Of a stretch of DNA of 64,000 nucleotides, positions 51,765 to 59,034 are shown one piece after another (position 1 is the stretch's first letter; every line of letters starts with the position of its first letter). The notes beneath the pieces are model-generated. The model had not been told where the DNA came from. It did no database searches and saw nothing but the letters and a program-made list of their open reading frames with translations. The position numbers were made by a program, and so were the translations under genes. Origin of the DNA: Candidatus Limnocylindrales bacterium (GTDB lineage Bacteria > Desulfobacterota > Binatia > UBA1149 > CAITLU01). The stretch spans positions 1 through 64,000 of the forward strand of contig DATNBU010000018.1 of assembly GCA_035571835.1 (NCBI GenBank), given 5' to 3'.

Positions 51765-52079
51765 TCAGGCCATACCCTGCTTGACCAGCAGGACGGCCGC
51801 CTGGGTCCGGTTGCGGACTTCGATTTTGCGGAAGATCCTCTTGAGCTCCGATTTCACCGTCTCGGTGGAAATGCCGAGGCGAACCGCCATCTCGGAGTTC
51901 GTCAGTCCGTCGCAGATCAGGCGCAGCACGTGTTTCTCGCGCTCGGTCATCGCCCGGCGCGGTGCGGCGGAGTCGATCGCGATCACCCGGTTTTGCGGCG
52001 CGGCGGCCGACCGCTGCGGGATCGAGCCGTTGGAGTGCGGATTGGAGAAGCTCGGAGAGGAATTGTTTGTGATGCTCAT
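51765..52079 (-). CDS. Orphan LuxR-type DNA-binding protein
   Basis: This 104-residue protein has a 40-residue Ser/Asn/Pro-rich lead and a single GerE/LuxR helix-turn-helix (MTEREKHVLRLICDGLTNSEMAVRLGISTETVKSELKRI is the pattern, residues 44-95). It has no receiver or sensor domain. Such standalone HTH proteins may act constitutively or with another subunit. ATG 52079 has GAAAGG upstream. A partial motif site in reverse orientation (52254-52272) lies 175 bp before it. Confidence 0.8.
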   Translation of the reverse strand: MSITNNSSPSFSNPHSNGSIPQRSAAAPQNRVIAIDSAAPRRAMTEREKHVLRLICDGLTNSEMAVRLGISTETVKSELKRIFRKIEVRNRTQAAVLLVKQGMA

Positions 52080-52253
52080 GAGTTGGCTACCTTTCTTGTT
52101 CGCGCGGGTTGGCTGAAATTGTGCGGATTGTATTGCCGGCGCGCCGGTCGCAGGGAACGATTCGGCCGGCAGCGCGCGTTGCTCTCCGCGGGAATCGCGC
52201 TTGCCAGTCACTCTAGTCGACTCGTCGCGGCTGCCTAGATCGGAATGTTGCGC

Positions 52254-52305
52254 GCGCAGAACTACGCGCGTAGGGCCACCCACGTAGTTTTGCGATCTTA
52301 CCCGG
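52254..52305. promoter_or_regulatory. Bidirectional stress-island motif between luxR-like gene and 138-residue protein gene
   Basis: Minus-strand site TACGCGCGTAGTTCTGCGC (52254-52272) faces the LuxR-type gene. Plus-strand site (52279-52305) reads CCCACGTAG, TTT, TGCG, ATCTTACCCGG and ends 28 bp before ATG 52333. The two are 6 bp apart. Confidence 0.7.
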
Positions 52306-52332
52306 CGCCCTGCGGAAGGTTACAAGCAGGGC

Positions 52333-52749
52333 ATGAAGCCAGCGACGACGACTGCTGAATCCGCCGCTCCCGGTCCTTCCGCGGACCCGCGGGCTTACGC
52401 CATGCTTCTGCGACGCGAGCATTCCAGCCCGCACTCGGACATTCCACCCGAGCGCCGGCTGCTCGTTGCGCTGATGCGCGACGCGATGCGGTGCATCGAC
52501 AAGTACCGGCACGCGCGCGATTCGCAAGGCAGGCGCCGCTTCGAACAGGATGCCGAGTGGATCCTCTCGAACGATGCAAGCTGGGTCTACGCGTTCGTTC
52601 GCGTCTGCGAAGCTCTTGATCTGGATCCCCCGGCGGTTCGCCGTTCGCTCGGCCTGCTGCCAGGCGACACCGATCGGCCGGCCGGCCGCGCAACGATCGC
52701 AACCATCGCCCCCTCGGCGCTGCAGGAAAGGAGACTCCCGTCATGCTGA
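52333..52749 (+). CDS. Conserved hypothetical protein (stress operon)
   Basis: This 138-residue soluble protein has an alpha-helical core with ERRLLVALMRDAMRCIDKY and FEQDAEWILSNDASWVYAFVRVCEALDLDP. I recall similar unnamed proteins from deltaproteobacterial genomes but no function. It opens a four-gene operon with DUF1328, a small membrane protein and an ABC protein. Its end overlaps the DUF1328 start by seven bases. The motif lies 28 bp upstream. Confidence 0.7.
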   Translation: MKPATTTAESAAPGPSADPRAYAMLLRREHSSPHSDIPPERRLLVALMRDAMRCIDKYRHARDSQGRRRFEQDAEWILSNDASWVYAFVRVCEALDLDPPAVRRSLGLLPGDTDRPAGRATIATIAPSALQERRLPSC

Positions 52750-52919
52750 ATTACGCCGTTACTTTTTTCGTGATCGCCCTGATCGCTTCGGTGCTCGGCT
52801 TTGCCGGTGTCGCCGGCATGTCGATGCAGATCGGCTGGCTGTTCGCGGTCATCGCTGTCGTGCTGCTCGTTGTCTCGATGATCTCGGGCGGCGGTCGCGG
52901 ATTGCTGCGAAGGTCCTGA
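52743..52919 (+). CDS. DUF1328 small membrane protein
   Basis: This 58-residue protein is full-length DUF1328: MLNYAVTFFVIALIASVLGF, AGVAGMSMQIGWLF and VVLLVVSMISG, ending GLLRRS. Two transmembrane helices. ATG 52743 follows AAAGGAGA and lies inside the end of the preceding gene. Confidence 0.85.
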   Translation: MLNYAVTFFVIALIASVLGFAGVAGMSMQIGWLFAVIAVVLLVVSMISGGGRGLLRRS

Positions 52920-52927
52920 GAAGATTC

Positions 52928-53119
52928 ATGCCGATCGTTCGCAACGTACTGTGGGTGCTGGTCGGGGTGGTCGTCGGGCAGGCCATCTGCCTCGCCGGTG
53001 GCCGCGACACGCTCGCGCTGACTGCGAACGACACGATCTCTTTCGCGAGCCTGACTGTCTTCGTGATGCTGCTCGTCACCTCGCGCGAGCGGTGGCCGTC
53101 CGCGCCGGCAGCGCTCTGA
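52928..53119 (+). CDS. Small two-helix membrane protein
   Basis: This 63-residue protein has two predicted transmembrane helices (VRNVLWVLVGVVVGQAICLAG and ISFASLTVFVMLLVTS). No family recognised. It starts 8 bp after the DUF1328 stop and ends 10 bp before the ABC gene, so it is part of the operon. Confidence 0.6.
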   Translation: MPIVRNVLWVLVGVVVGQAICLAGGRDTLALTANDTISFASLTVFVMLLVTSRERWPSAPAAL

Positions 53120-53129
53120 GTCCAATCCG

Positions 53130-54947
53130 ATGACGACGGAGAACGGTTCGACCGGATCCGCGGGATCCGGCGAATCCGCCGGCTTGCCGAACGATGCCAC
53201 CGCCAACGGGGCCGGTGCATCCACAGCCAAAACGTTCCGGCAGTTCCGCGATATCTCCAAAGCGTTCTTCGCATCGAGCCAACAGCGCAAGGCGCGAGGC
53301 TTTCTCGTCGTGCTGCTTGCGCTCGCGCTCTCGGTCGGCGGCGTCGAGGTCCTGATCAGTTACGCGGGCCGCGATTTCATGACCGCGATTGCGAAGAAGG
53401 ATTCGGGCGCCTACTGGCGCCTGCTCGGAATCTATCTCGGAACCTTCGCGCTGGCCGTGCCGCTCGGCGTCTATTACCGCTGGACCGAGCACCGCCTCGC
53501 GCTGCTGTGGCGCGAATGGCTCGCCTCGCACCTGATCCAGCGCTACTTCAACAACCGCGCGTACTACCGGCTTCGCGGATCCGACGGCGTCGACAACCCG
53601 GACCAGCGAATCAGCGAAGACGTCCGCAACTTCACGGAAAATTCGCTCTCGTTCCTGCTGATCGTGCTCAACTCCGGCGTCACGCTGGTCGCTTTCCTCG
53701 GCGTTCTGTGGGGAATCTCGGGGCTTCTGGTCGCGGTGCTGTTCGGGTACGCGATTGCCGGCACGATCCTGAGCGTGCTGATCGGCAAGCGGCTCGTGCG
53801 CCTGAGCTTCCAGCAGTACCAGAAGGAAGCCGACCTGCGTTACGGCCTCGTGCGCGTTCGCGACAACGCCGAGTCGATCGCGTTCTACCGCGGCGAGAGC
53901 CGCGAGCAGAACGATCTCGGAGCGCGGCTCGGCAAAGTCGTCGCCAATACCGGCCTCATCATCAACTGGAACCGGCGGCTCGCGTTCTTCACCACGCCCT
54001 ACAACTACGCGGCATTCGTGCTTCCGCTGGCCGTCGTTGCGCCGATGTTCATGCAGGGGCGGATCGAGTTCGGCGTGGTCACGCAGGCTGTCGCAGCCTT
54101 TGCGCAGGTGCTGGCCGCGGTTTCGCTCATCATCACCAAGTTCGAAGGCCTGAGCACCTATCTTGCCGGCGTGCAGCGTCTCGGCGCGCTGTGGGACAAT
54201 CTCGACGACTTCGATGCCGACGAAGCGCGAGCCGCGCTCGAGGCCGGCGAGCAGCTCGACGAGGACAGCCGCTTCATCCGCCTGGACGGCCTCACCGTGT
54301 GTACGCCCGCGTCGTCGGGTCCGACGAAGACGCTCGTCGAAGAGCTGTCGTTCGACCTGCGGCGGCGCCAGAGCCTGCTCATCATGGGACCGAGCGGAAC
54401 CGGCAAAAGCTCGGTCTTGCGCACCATCGCCGGCCTGTGGCCGAGCGGCGGGGGTTCGCTCGAGCGTCCGCCGCTCATCGAGCTGATGTTCCTGCCGCAG
54501 CGTCCGTACATGGTCGACGGCAGCCTGCGCGATCAGCTCCTGTATCCGTATCCGAAGCAGAAGCTCACCGACGACCGGATTCGCGAGGTTGTCGAGCAGG
54601 TCAATCTCGCGGACGTGTTCGCGCGGGTCGACGACGATCTCGACCGCGTGGTCGACTGGACCAACGTGCTGTCGATCGGCGAGCAGCAGCGCATCGCGTT
54701 CGCGCGCCTGTTCCTGCGCAAGCCCCGCTTCGCGTTCCTCGACGAAGCCACCAGCGCGCTCGACGAGGACAACCAGCATTCGCTTTACGAAATGCTGCAG
54801 AAGTCGGGCATCGGCTTCGTCAGCGTCGGGCACCGGCAGACGCTTGCCCAGTACCACGAGCGAATCCTGCATCTGGAAATCGACGGCACGTGGGAGGTCC
54901 AAGACGCGGCGGCGGCCGGAGAGCCGGAGTCGCTGTCAGCTGCTTAA
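53130..54947 (+). CDS. ABC transporter, fused membrane and ATPase domains (SbmA/YddA-like)
   Basis: This 605-residue half-transporter has an ABC_membrane_2-type transmembrane domain (about 45-350; FRQFRDISKAFF, YYRWTEHRLALLWREWL, DNPDQRISEDVRNF) and a C-terminal ATPase with Walker A GPSGTGKSS (about 420), signature LSIGEQQRIAFARL and Walker B FAFLDEATSALD. The EAA-like DNPDQRI motif marks the YddA/BacA/peroxisomal ABCD group, which usually import or export peptides, fatty acyl groups or vitamin B12-related molecules. It is last in a four-gene stress operon. Confidence 0.9.
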   Translation: MTTENGSTGSAGSGESAGLPNDATANGAGASTAKTFRQFRDISKAFFASSQQRKARGFLVVLLALALSVGGVEVLISYAGRDFMTAIAKKDSGAYWRLLGIYLGTFALAVPLGVYYRWTEHRLALLWREWLASHLIQRYFNNRAYYRLRGSDGVDNPDQRISEDVRNFTENSLSFLLIVLNSGVTLVAFLGVLWGISGLLVAVLFGYAIAGTILSVLIGKRLVRLSFQQYQKEADLRYGLVRVRDNAESIAFYRGESREQNDLGARLGKVVANTGLIINWNRRLAFFTTPYNYAAFVLPLAVVAPMFMQGRIEFGVVTQAVAAFAQVLAAVSLIITKFEGLSTYLAGVQRLGALWDNLDDFDADEARAALEAGEQLDEDSRFIRLDGLTVCTPASSGPTKTLVEELSFDLRRRQSLLIMGPSGTGKSSVLRTIAGLWPSGGGSLERPPLIELMFLPQRPYMVDGSLRDQLLYPYPKQKLTDDRIREVVEQVNLADVFARVDDDLDRVVDWTNVLSIGEQQRIAFARLFLRKPRFAFLDEATSALDEDNQHSLYEMLQKSGIGFVSVGHRQTLAQYHERILHLEIDGTWEVQDAAAAGEPESLSAA

Positions 54948-54949
54948 GA

Positions 54950-55046
54950 GCGGCCTCGGCCGCTCGTCGGATGGATGCGGCCTCGGCCGCTCGTCGAATG
55001 GCTGCGGCCTCGGCCGCTCGTCGGATGGACGCAGCCCCGGCTGCTC
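54950..55046. repeat. 27-bp tandem repeat, 3.6 units
   Basis: The unit GCGGCCTCGGCCGCTCGTCG plus seven bases repeats exactly in phase at 54950, 54977 and 55004, with a degenerate fourth copy at 55031. It begins two bases after the ABC gene stop; 27 bp is nine codons, so it may derive from coding expansion. GGCCTCGGCC is itself palindromic. Confidence 0.88.
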
Positions 55047-55058
55047 TCCGCGTAGATA

Positions 55059-55086
55059 CACGTGCGTAGTAGTGCGAGCTTACCGC
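55059..55086 (+). promoter_or_regulatory. Stress-island motif upstream of five-gene operon
   Basis: CACGTGCGTAG, TAG, TGCG, AGCTTACCGC, a near-perfect consensus site ending 28 bp before ATG 55114. Confidence 0.7.
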
Positions 55087-55113
55087 CCTGCCGCAGGGTG
55101 CGTAGAGTACGGT

Positions 55114-55500
55114 ATGTCCGCCGACAGTCCCGTTACCTCTTCTCTCGAACACCTCGTCTCAGCCAGTCACAGCATCCTGTCCAAGCGCATCGACCTGGTT
55201 CTGCTCGAAGTCCAGGAAATCGTTTCGCGTTCGCTGACGGGTGCGGCACTTGCGGGGATCTGCATGCTTCTGGCCGCCGGCGCGTGGTTCGCAGTCGCCG
55301 GCGCGGGCGTTCTGCTGCTGATCCCGGATTCGGCCGCGACGCTTCGCCTGTTCACGTTCGGCCTCGTCAACTGCGCAGGTGCGCTCGGCTGCGCGATGAT
55401 GCTGACACGCTTCGGCCAGTCGGCTCGCACCCGCGCACCCAGGGCCAGCCATGACGCACACCACACGCTGGATGCGAATCCAGCGATCGAGAGCATCTGA
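55114..55500 (+). CDS. DUF1469/phage-holin-superfamily-like membrane protein
   Basis: This 128-residue protein has an amphipathic N-terminal helix (VSASHSILSKRIDLVLLEVQEI), then two transmembrane helices (LAGICMLLAAGAWFAVAGAGVLLLI; LFTFGLVNCAGALGCAMML). The pattern fits the holin-superfamily III/YqjE group found beside YqjD/DUF883 genes. It is not phage-derived in this context. First gene of the operon 55114-57761. Confidence 0.7.
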   Translation: MSADSPVTSSLEHLVSASHSILSKRIDLVLLEVQEIVSRSLTGAALAGICMLLAAGAWFAVAGAGVLLLIPDSAATLRLFTFGLVNCAGALGCAMMLTRFGQSARTRAPRASHDAHHTLDANPAIESI

Positions 55501-55503
55501 GCC

Positions 55504-55746
55504 ATGGACAACCCCGACTACAGCGAAGAGCGCGAAGAGCTCCTTCAATCGATCGAGCACGACCGGGAAGAAGTGCGCGTTGCGCTCCATGAGCTGAGCG
55601 ACGCGGCCGGGCACAAGCTCGACGTGAGCGACCGCATCCGGTCCTCGCCGCTGACGTGGGCACTCGGCGCATTCCTGATCGGTGCGTGGCTCGGCGACCG
55701 TACCGCGTCGCACGAGAGCGCCCATCGATCCTGGCGAGACGCCTGA
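55504..55746 (+). CDS. DUF3618-like small protein
   Basis: This 80-residue protein has a charged helical first half (EEREELLQSIEHDREEVRVALHEL) and a single hydrophobic segment (PLTWALGAFLIGAWLG). The arrangement matches small DUF3618/YqjD-type ribosome- or membrane-associated stress proteins. It starts 3 bp after the previous stop. Confidence 0.65.
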   Translation: MDNPDYSEEREELLQSIEHDREEVRVALHELSDAAGHKLDVSDRIRSSPLTWALGAFLIGAWLGDRTASHESAHRSWRDA

Positions 55747-55763
55747 GAAGAGGGAGACAAACG

Positions 55764-55970
55764 ATGATGACAGAATCTGCCACCGAGCCGCGCCTTCTGA
55801 CGACGAGCGAGCCGCAAGCCCAATCGGAGATCGATGCGCTCGGCTCGGGTCTCAAGGACCTGGAAATGCAGGCCCGCGCATTCGTTCACGAGCGACCGAT
55901 CGTCGCCGTGCTGGTCGCGGCCGGCCTCGGCTACCTGCTCGCACGCCTCGCGTCGCGGACATCGCGGTGA
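55764..55970 (+). CDS. DUF883/ElaB-YqjD-like small membrane protein
   Basis: This 68-residue protein has a soluble helix and a C-terminal transmembrane segment ARAFVHERPIVAVLVAAGLG, the YqjD/ElaB hallmark (x-R-P-x-x-A-V-x-x-A-x-G-x-G-x-L). AGGGAG precedes ATG 55764 (55767 is also possible). Its stop overlaps the next GTG start. Confidence 0.75.
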   Translation: MMTESATEPRLLTTSEPQAQSEIDALGSGLKDLEMQARAFVHERPIVAVLVAAGLGYLLARLASRTSR

Positions 55971-56368
55971 AAATCGTGCGCGATTCCGACACCAACGAAG
56001 AAGCACCGACCGCAGGCGCCCAGCCGCTACTGCGCGACCTGCGCTCGATCGGCCATCACGCGCGGCAGCTCCAGCACAACGCGGCGACGCTTGCGACGGA
56101 AGTCCAGAGCGCGAGCGACGACCTCGAGCGATACGTCACCGATCGCGTCCGCCGTCAGCCGTACAGTACGCTCGGAGCGGCCGCCGGGATCGGTTACGTG
56201 CTCGGCGGCGGCCTGCGGTCCTCGCTCACAATGATGATGCTCGGCGCTGCAGCGCGAATCGTCGCGGGTCAGCTCGTGCGCGAGCTCTCAAGCATGGCCG
56301 GACAGATGGGCTCGCGGCCGGTTCCGCCAGAGCCTGCCGGCACGCCGGCCCTCGAGCCGGTCACCTGA
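55967..56368 (+). CDS. YqjD-like membrane protein with longer N-terminus
   Basis: This 133-residue protein starts with GTG 55967, overlapping the previous stop by GTGA. A helical region (RSIGHHARQLQHNAATLATEV, DDLERYVTDRVRRQPY) is followed by a Gly-rich hydrophobic segment (LGAAAGIGYVLGGGL) and a second one. This is the DUF883 layout with an extra C-terminal helix. Confidence 0.65.
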   Translation: MKIVRDSDTNEEAPTAGAQPLLRDLRSIGHHARQLQHNAATLATEVQSASDDLERYVTDRVRRQPYSTLGAAAGIGYVLGGGLRSSLTMMMLGAAARIVAGQLVRELSSMAGQMGSRPVPPEPAGTPALEPVT

Positions 56369-56399
56369 GCCCTGGCCGGTACGAGGATTCGCCATCGCA

Positions 56400-57761
56400 A
56401 TGAACGACGGCGCCAATACCTCCGGAAGCTTCGATCTGCGCGCCATCGCCGCCGCCACGGCGGTCGTGATCGCGATGGTCGCGGTCGCAGCCGTCGCGTA
56501 CGAGCTGCTCGACGTCCTCCTGATGATGTTCGTCGGCGTCGTCGTCGCGGCGGCGCTTCAGCCGTGGCACGGCGCGCTTTGCCGGCGCGGTATCCCGAAA
56601 GGCCTTGCGGTCCTGCTCCTCTATGTGTTCCTGCTGCTGGCGCTTACGCTCGTCGCGTTTGCCGTCGGGCCGATGCTGTTCGACCAGCTCGGTACGTTCG
56701 CAGCCGCACTGCCCGAGAACTACGGCAAAGCCCGCGCGCACCTGCAGGGAAGCGGCACCGGCCTGTTTCGATTTATCGCTGCGCGTCTTCCGCCGTTCGA
56801 GCGACTTGCTCCGGCTCTGACGGATCTGGCGCCGCAACTCGTTGCGGGCACTCTCGGCGTCACCACCAGCATCGTGAAGATCCCGGTCTACTTCGTCAGC
56901 GTGCTGGCGATCGCGTTTTACTGGACGCTCGAGCTCCCGCGCTTCGAGCGCGTGGTGGTTTCGATGATCCCCGTCGAAAGCCGGCCGCGCGCGCTCAACA
57001 TCTGGCATGAGATCGAGCTGCGGCTCGGCGGTTTCCTGCGAGGTCAGGGGCTCGCGATGTTTTTCATCGGTGTGGCTTCTGCAGCCGGTTACGCGCTGAT
57101 CGGTCTGCCGAACGTGCTCGCGCTCGGTGTGCTGGCCGGGCTTCTCGAAGCCGTGCCGCTCATCGGTCCATTGCTTGCGGTCGCGCCCGCTCTGCTGGTG
57201 GCTCTGCCGCTCGGCGGCCACAGCGTGCCGTTCGTCATAGCGTTCGCCGTGCTGCTGCATCTGGTCGAGAGCAATGTGCTGATCCCGCGCATCATGCACC
57301 GCACCGTCGGCGTGAGCGCGCTCGTCAGCCTGGTGGCAATCCTCTCGTTCGGCACGCTGTATGGGATCGCCGGAGTTTTCGTCGCCATTCCGATGGCGGC
57401 CGTGATCCAGGCGCTGCTCGATACGCTGTTCGTCAACGCCGACGTGCAGCCGACCGGAGCGATCGACGACCCGACCGACGACCTGCGCGTCCACGTGCGC
57501 TCGATCGGCCAGCAGGCCCGGTCGCGGCTTCGGGGTCGCACCAGCCGGATGGGAATCGATCCGGCGTCGGCCGACCATGTGGTGGACGCCGTCGATCAGC
57601 AGATCGAAGCAGCGGTCAAACGCGTCGAGACACTGATCGCAGCGGACGACGCGCCCGGAGCGCCCGCAACGCAGCGACTCGAGGAAGCGGTGCAGGAAGT
57701 GGAGACGCTGAACGTTGCCGCACACGATGCGGAACAGGAAACGTCTGCCGCGAAACCCTGA
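56400..57761 (+). CDS. AI-2E family transporter (UPF0118)
   Basis: This 453-residue permease has about eight transmembrane helices (residues 12-345), including the conserved MFVGVVVAAALQP and VESNVLIPRIMHRTVGVSALVSLVAI segments of the AI-2E exporter family. A 100-residue cytoplasmic C-terminal extension (about 350-453) is charged and helical and longer than usual. Family members export solutes, ions or autoinducer-like molecules; the substrate is not known. It closes the five-gene operon, 31 bp after the previous gene. Confidence 0.88.
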   Translation: MNDGANTSGSFDLRAIAAATAVVIAMVAVAAVAYELLDVLLMMFVGVVVAAALQPWHGALCRRGIPKGLAVLLLYVFLLLALTLVAFAVGPMLFDQLGTFAAALPENYGKARAHLQGSGTGLFRFIAARLPPFERLAPALTDLAPQLVAGTLGVTTSIVKIPVYFVSVLAIAFYWTLELPRFERVVVSMIPVESRPRALNIWHEIELRLGGFLRGQGLAMFFIGVASAAGYALIGLPNVLALGVLAGLLEAVPLIGPLLAVAPALLVALPLGGHSVPFVIAFAVLLHLVESNVLIPRIMHRTVGVSALVSLVAILSFGTLYGIAGVFVAIPMAAVIQALLDTLFVNADVQPTGAIDDPTDDLRVHVRSIGQQARSRLRGRTSRMGIDPASADHVVDAVDQQIEAAVKRVETLIAADDAPGAPATQRLEEAVQEVETLNVAAHDAEQETSAAKP

Positions 57762-57784
57762 GCGGGCGGCGAAGGTTCACGGCC

Positions 57785-58399
57785 TCAGAGTACGAGGTCG
57801 ACCGTGCGCACGGAGTGGAAACGGCGCCCCACGTCTTCCCAGTCGACGAGCTTCCAGAACGCGCTGACCCAGCTCGCCTTCACGTTCTGGTACTGCAGGT
57901 AGTAGGCGTGCTCCCACATGTCGAGAACCAGCAGCGGAATCGTTCCGTTGCCGATGTTGCCCTGATGGTCGTAGATCTGCTCGACGACCAGTCGCTGGCC
58001 GACGGCCTCCCAGGCCAGGGCTCCCCAGCCCGAACCCTGAACGTTGGTTGCCGCTTCGATCATCTGACTGCGCATCGCATCGAAGCCGCCGAAGCATTCG
58101 TTGATCGCAAAACGCAGCTCGCCGTCGGGCTCGCCGCCGCCATGCGGACTCAAGTTGCGCCACAGCAGCGAGTGCAGCACGTGACCCGAGACGTGGAACG
58201 CGAGGCTTTTCTGAAGCTGGTTGATGGTCTCGAAGTGGCTGCTTGCGCGCGCCGTCGCAAGCTTGCCGAGCGTTGCATTCGCGCCGGCGACGTACGCCGC
58301 GTGATGCTGGCTGTGATGGAGCTCGAGCATCTGCGCCGAGTAGTGCGGCTCGAGCGCGGAATAGTCGTAAGTGAGCTCGGGTAAAACGTAGGTTTTCAT
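57785..58399 (-). CDS. sodB: Superoxide dismutase, Fe/Mn type
   Basis: This 204-residue enzyme dismutates superoxide. The four metal ligands are visible: His in LELHHSQHHAAYV, His in FHVSGHVLHSLLW, and Asp and His in LVLDMWEHAYYLQY. QGSGWGALAW is the conserved second-shell region. A Phe-x-Gly-Gly-Phe loop (NECFGGFD) and Gln/Gly positions do not let me choose Fe or Mn with certainty. No signal peptide, so cytoplasmic. A good motif site lies 30 bp before its start (58429-58453), in the right orientation. Confidence 0.93.
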   Translation of the reverse strand: MKTYVLPELTYDYSALEPHYSAQMLELHHSQHHAAYVAGANATLGKLATARASSHFETINQLQKSLAFHVSGHVLHSLLWRNLSPHGGGEPDGELRFAINECFGGFDAMRSQMIEAATNVQGSGWGALAWEAVGQRLVVEQIYDHQGNIGNGTIPLLVLDMWEHAYYLQYQNVKASWVSAFWKLVDWEDVGRRFHSVRTVDLVL

Positions 58400-58428
58400 G
58401 TCCGGTTGTACGACGCTCTCCGGTGCGT

Positions 58429-58453
58429 CCGATAGAGCGCAGAACTACGCGTA
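58429..58453 (-). promoter_or_regulatory. Stress-island motif upstream of superoxide dismutase
   Basis: Minus-strand reading TACGCGTAG, TTC, TGCG, CTCTATCGG; its end lies 30 bp before ATG 58399. Confidence 0.68.
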
Positions 58454-58504
58454 CCGCCCGGATGCGGACTGTCAGGCTGCACAGGCCGCGCATGCCCGTA
58501 CAAC

Positions 58505-58531
58505 CACGTGCGTAGAAGTCCCGCCTTACCG
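58505..58531 (+). promoter_or_regulatory. Stress-island motif upstream of CsbD gene
   Basis: CACGTGCGTAG, AAG, TCCC, GCCTTACCG, ending 144 bp before ATG 58675. Confidence 0.68.
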
Positions 58532-58674
58532 ATCGCCCGGAGCAGCCCTATACAGGAGGGACCATGCACGGTGTCGACCTGCACCGCAGATCCGAGCCAT
58601 TTCGTGCATGCCAAGCATCTTCATCCCGCGATGACGGTGGTCACCCCCGGAAGGCACAACAGAAGGAGATCGCG

Positions 58675-58887
58675 ATGAACTGGGATCAGATTGAAGGAAA
58701 GTGGAAAGAGCTCGCCGGCGGCGTCAAGGAACATTGGGGCAAGCTCACCGACGACGAGCTGACGGAGATCGGCGGCAAGCGAGACAGGCTCGCCGGCGTG
58801 ATCCAGTCGAAATACGGCCTCGCCAAGGAAGCCGCCGAAGAACAGATCACGAGGTTCGAAAAGAGCCTCGACAAGGTCGTCCACTGA
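58675..58887 (+). CDS. CsbD-family stress protein
   Basis: This 70-residue protein has the CsbD pattern: MNWDQIEGKWKELAGGVKEHWG, LTDDELTEIGGKRDRLAG, IQSKYGLAKEAAEEQI. CsbD-like proteins are small, hydrophilic, abundant general-stress proteins of unknown mechanism. AGAAGGAG precedes ATG 58675. The upstream gap carries a motif site. Confidence 0.93.
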   Translation: MNWDQIEGKWKELAGGVKEHWGKLTDDELTEIGGKRDRLAGVIQSKYGLAKEAAEEQITRFEKSLDKVVH

Positions 58888-59034
58888 TTACGCCTGTTCG
58901 CCGTCGGCCTGGCCGAAGGCGAATGCTCCGACGATCGCCCGCCGTGCAGACATTCTCTCTGCCGGCGGGCGCGTCACGCACTGCACAAGCTCCCGCCCGC
59001 TCGAGCCGGCATCCGGCAGCAAGGAAAAACAAAC

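Noticed and set aside
53130-54947. NdvA-type cyclic glucan exporter paired with the NdvB-like gene
   Set aside because: Its membrane domain has the DNPDQRI motif of the YddA/BacA group, not the NdvA/MsbA type, and it lies 10 kb away in another operon.
54950-55046. CRISPR array
   Set aside because: Units are directly tandem with no spacers and no cas genes are nearby. The same holds for 51446-51570.
55114-55500. Prophage holin
   Set aside because: There are no phage genes nearby; the protein belongs to the YqjE-like group and is in an operon with YqjD-like genes.
58398-58634. Small + strand gene between sodB and csbD
   Set aside because: It has no family resemblance or ribosome site and covers two motif sites, so it is more likely regulatory DNA.
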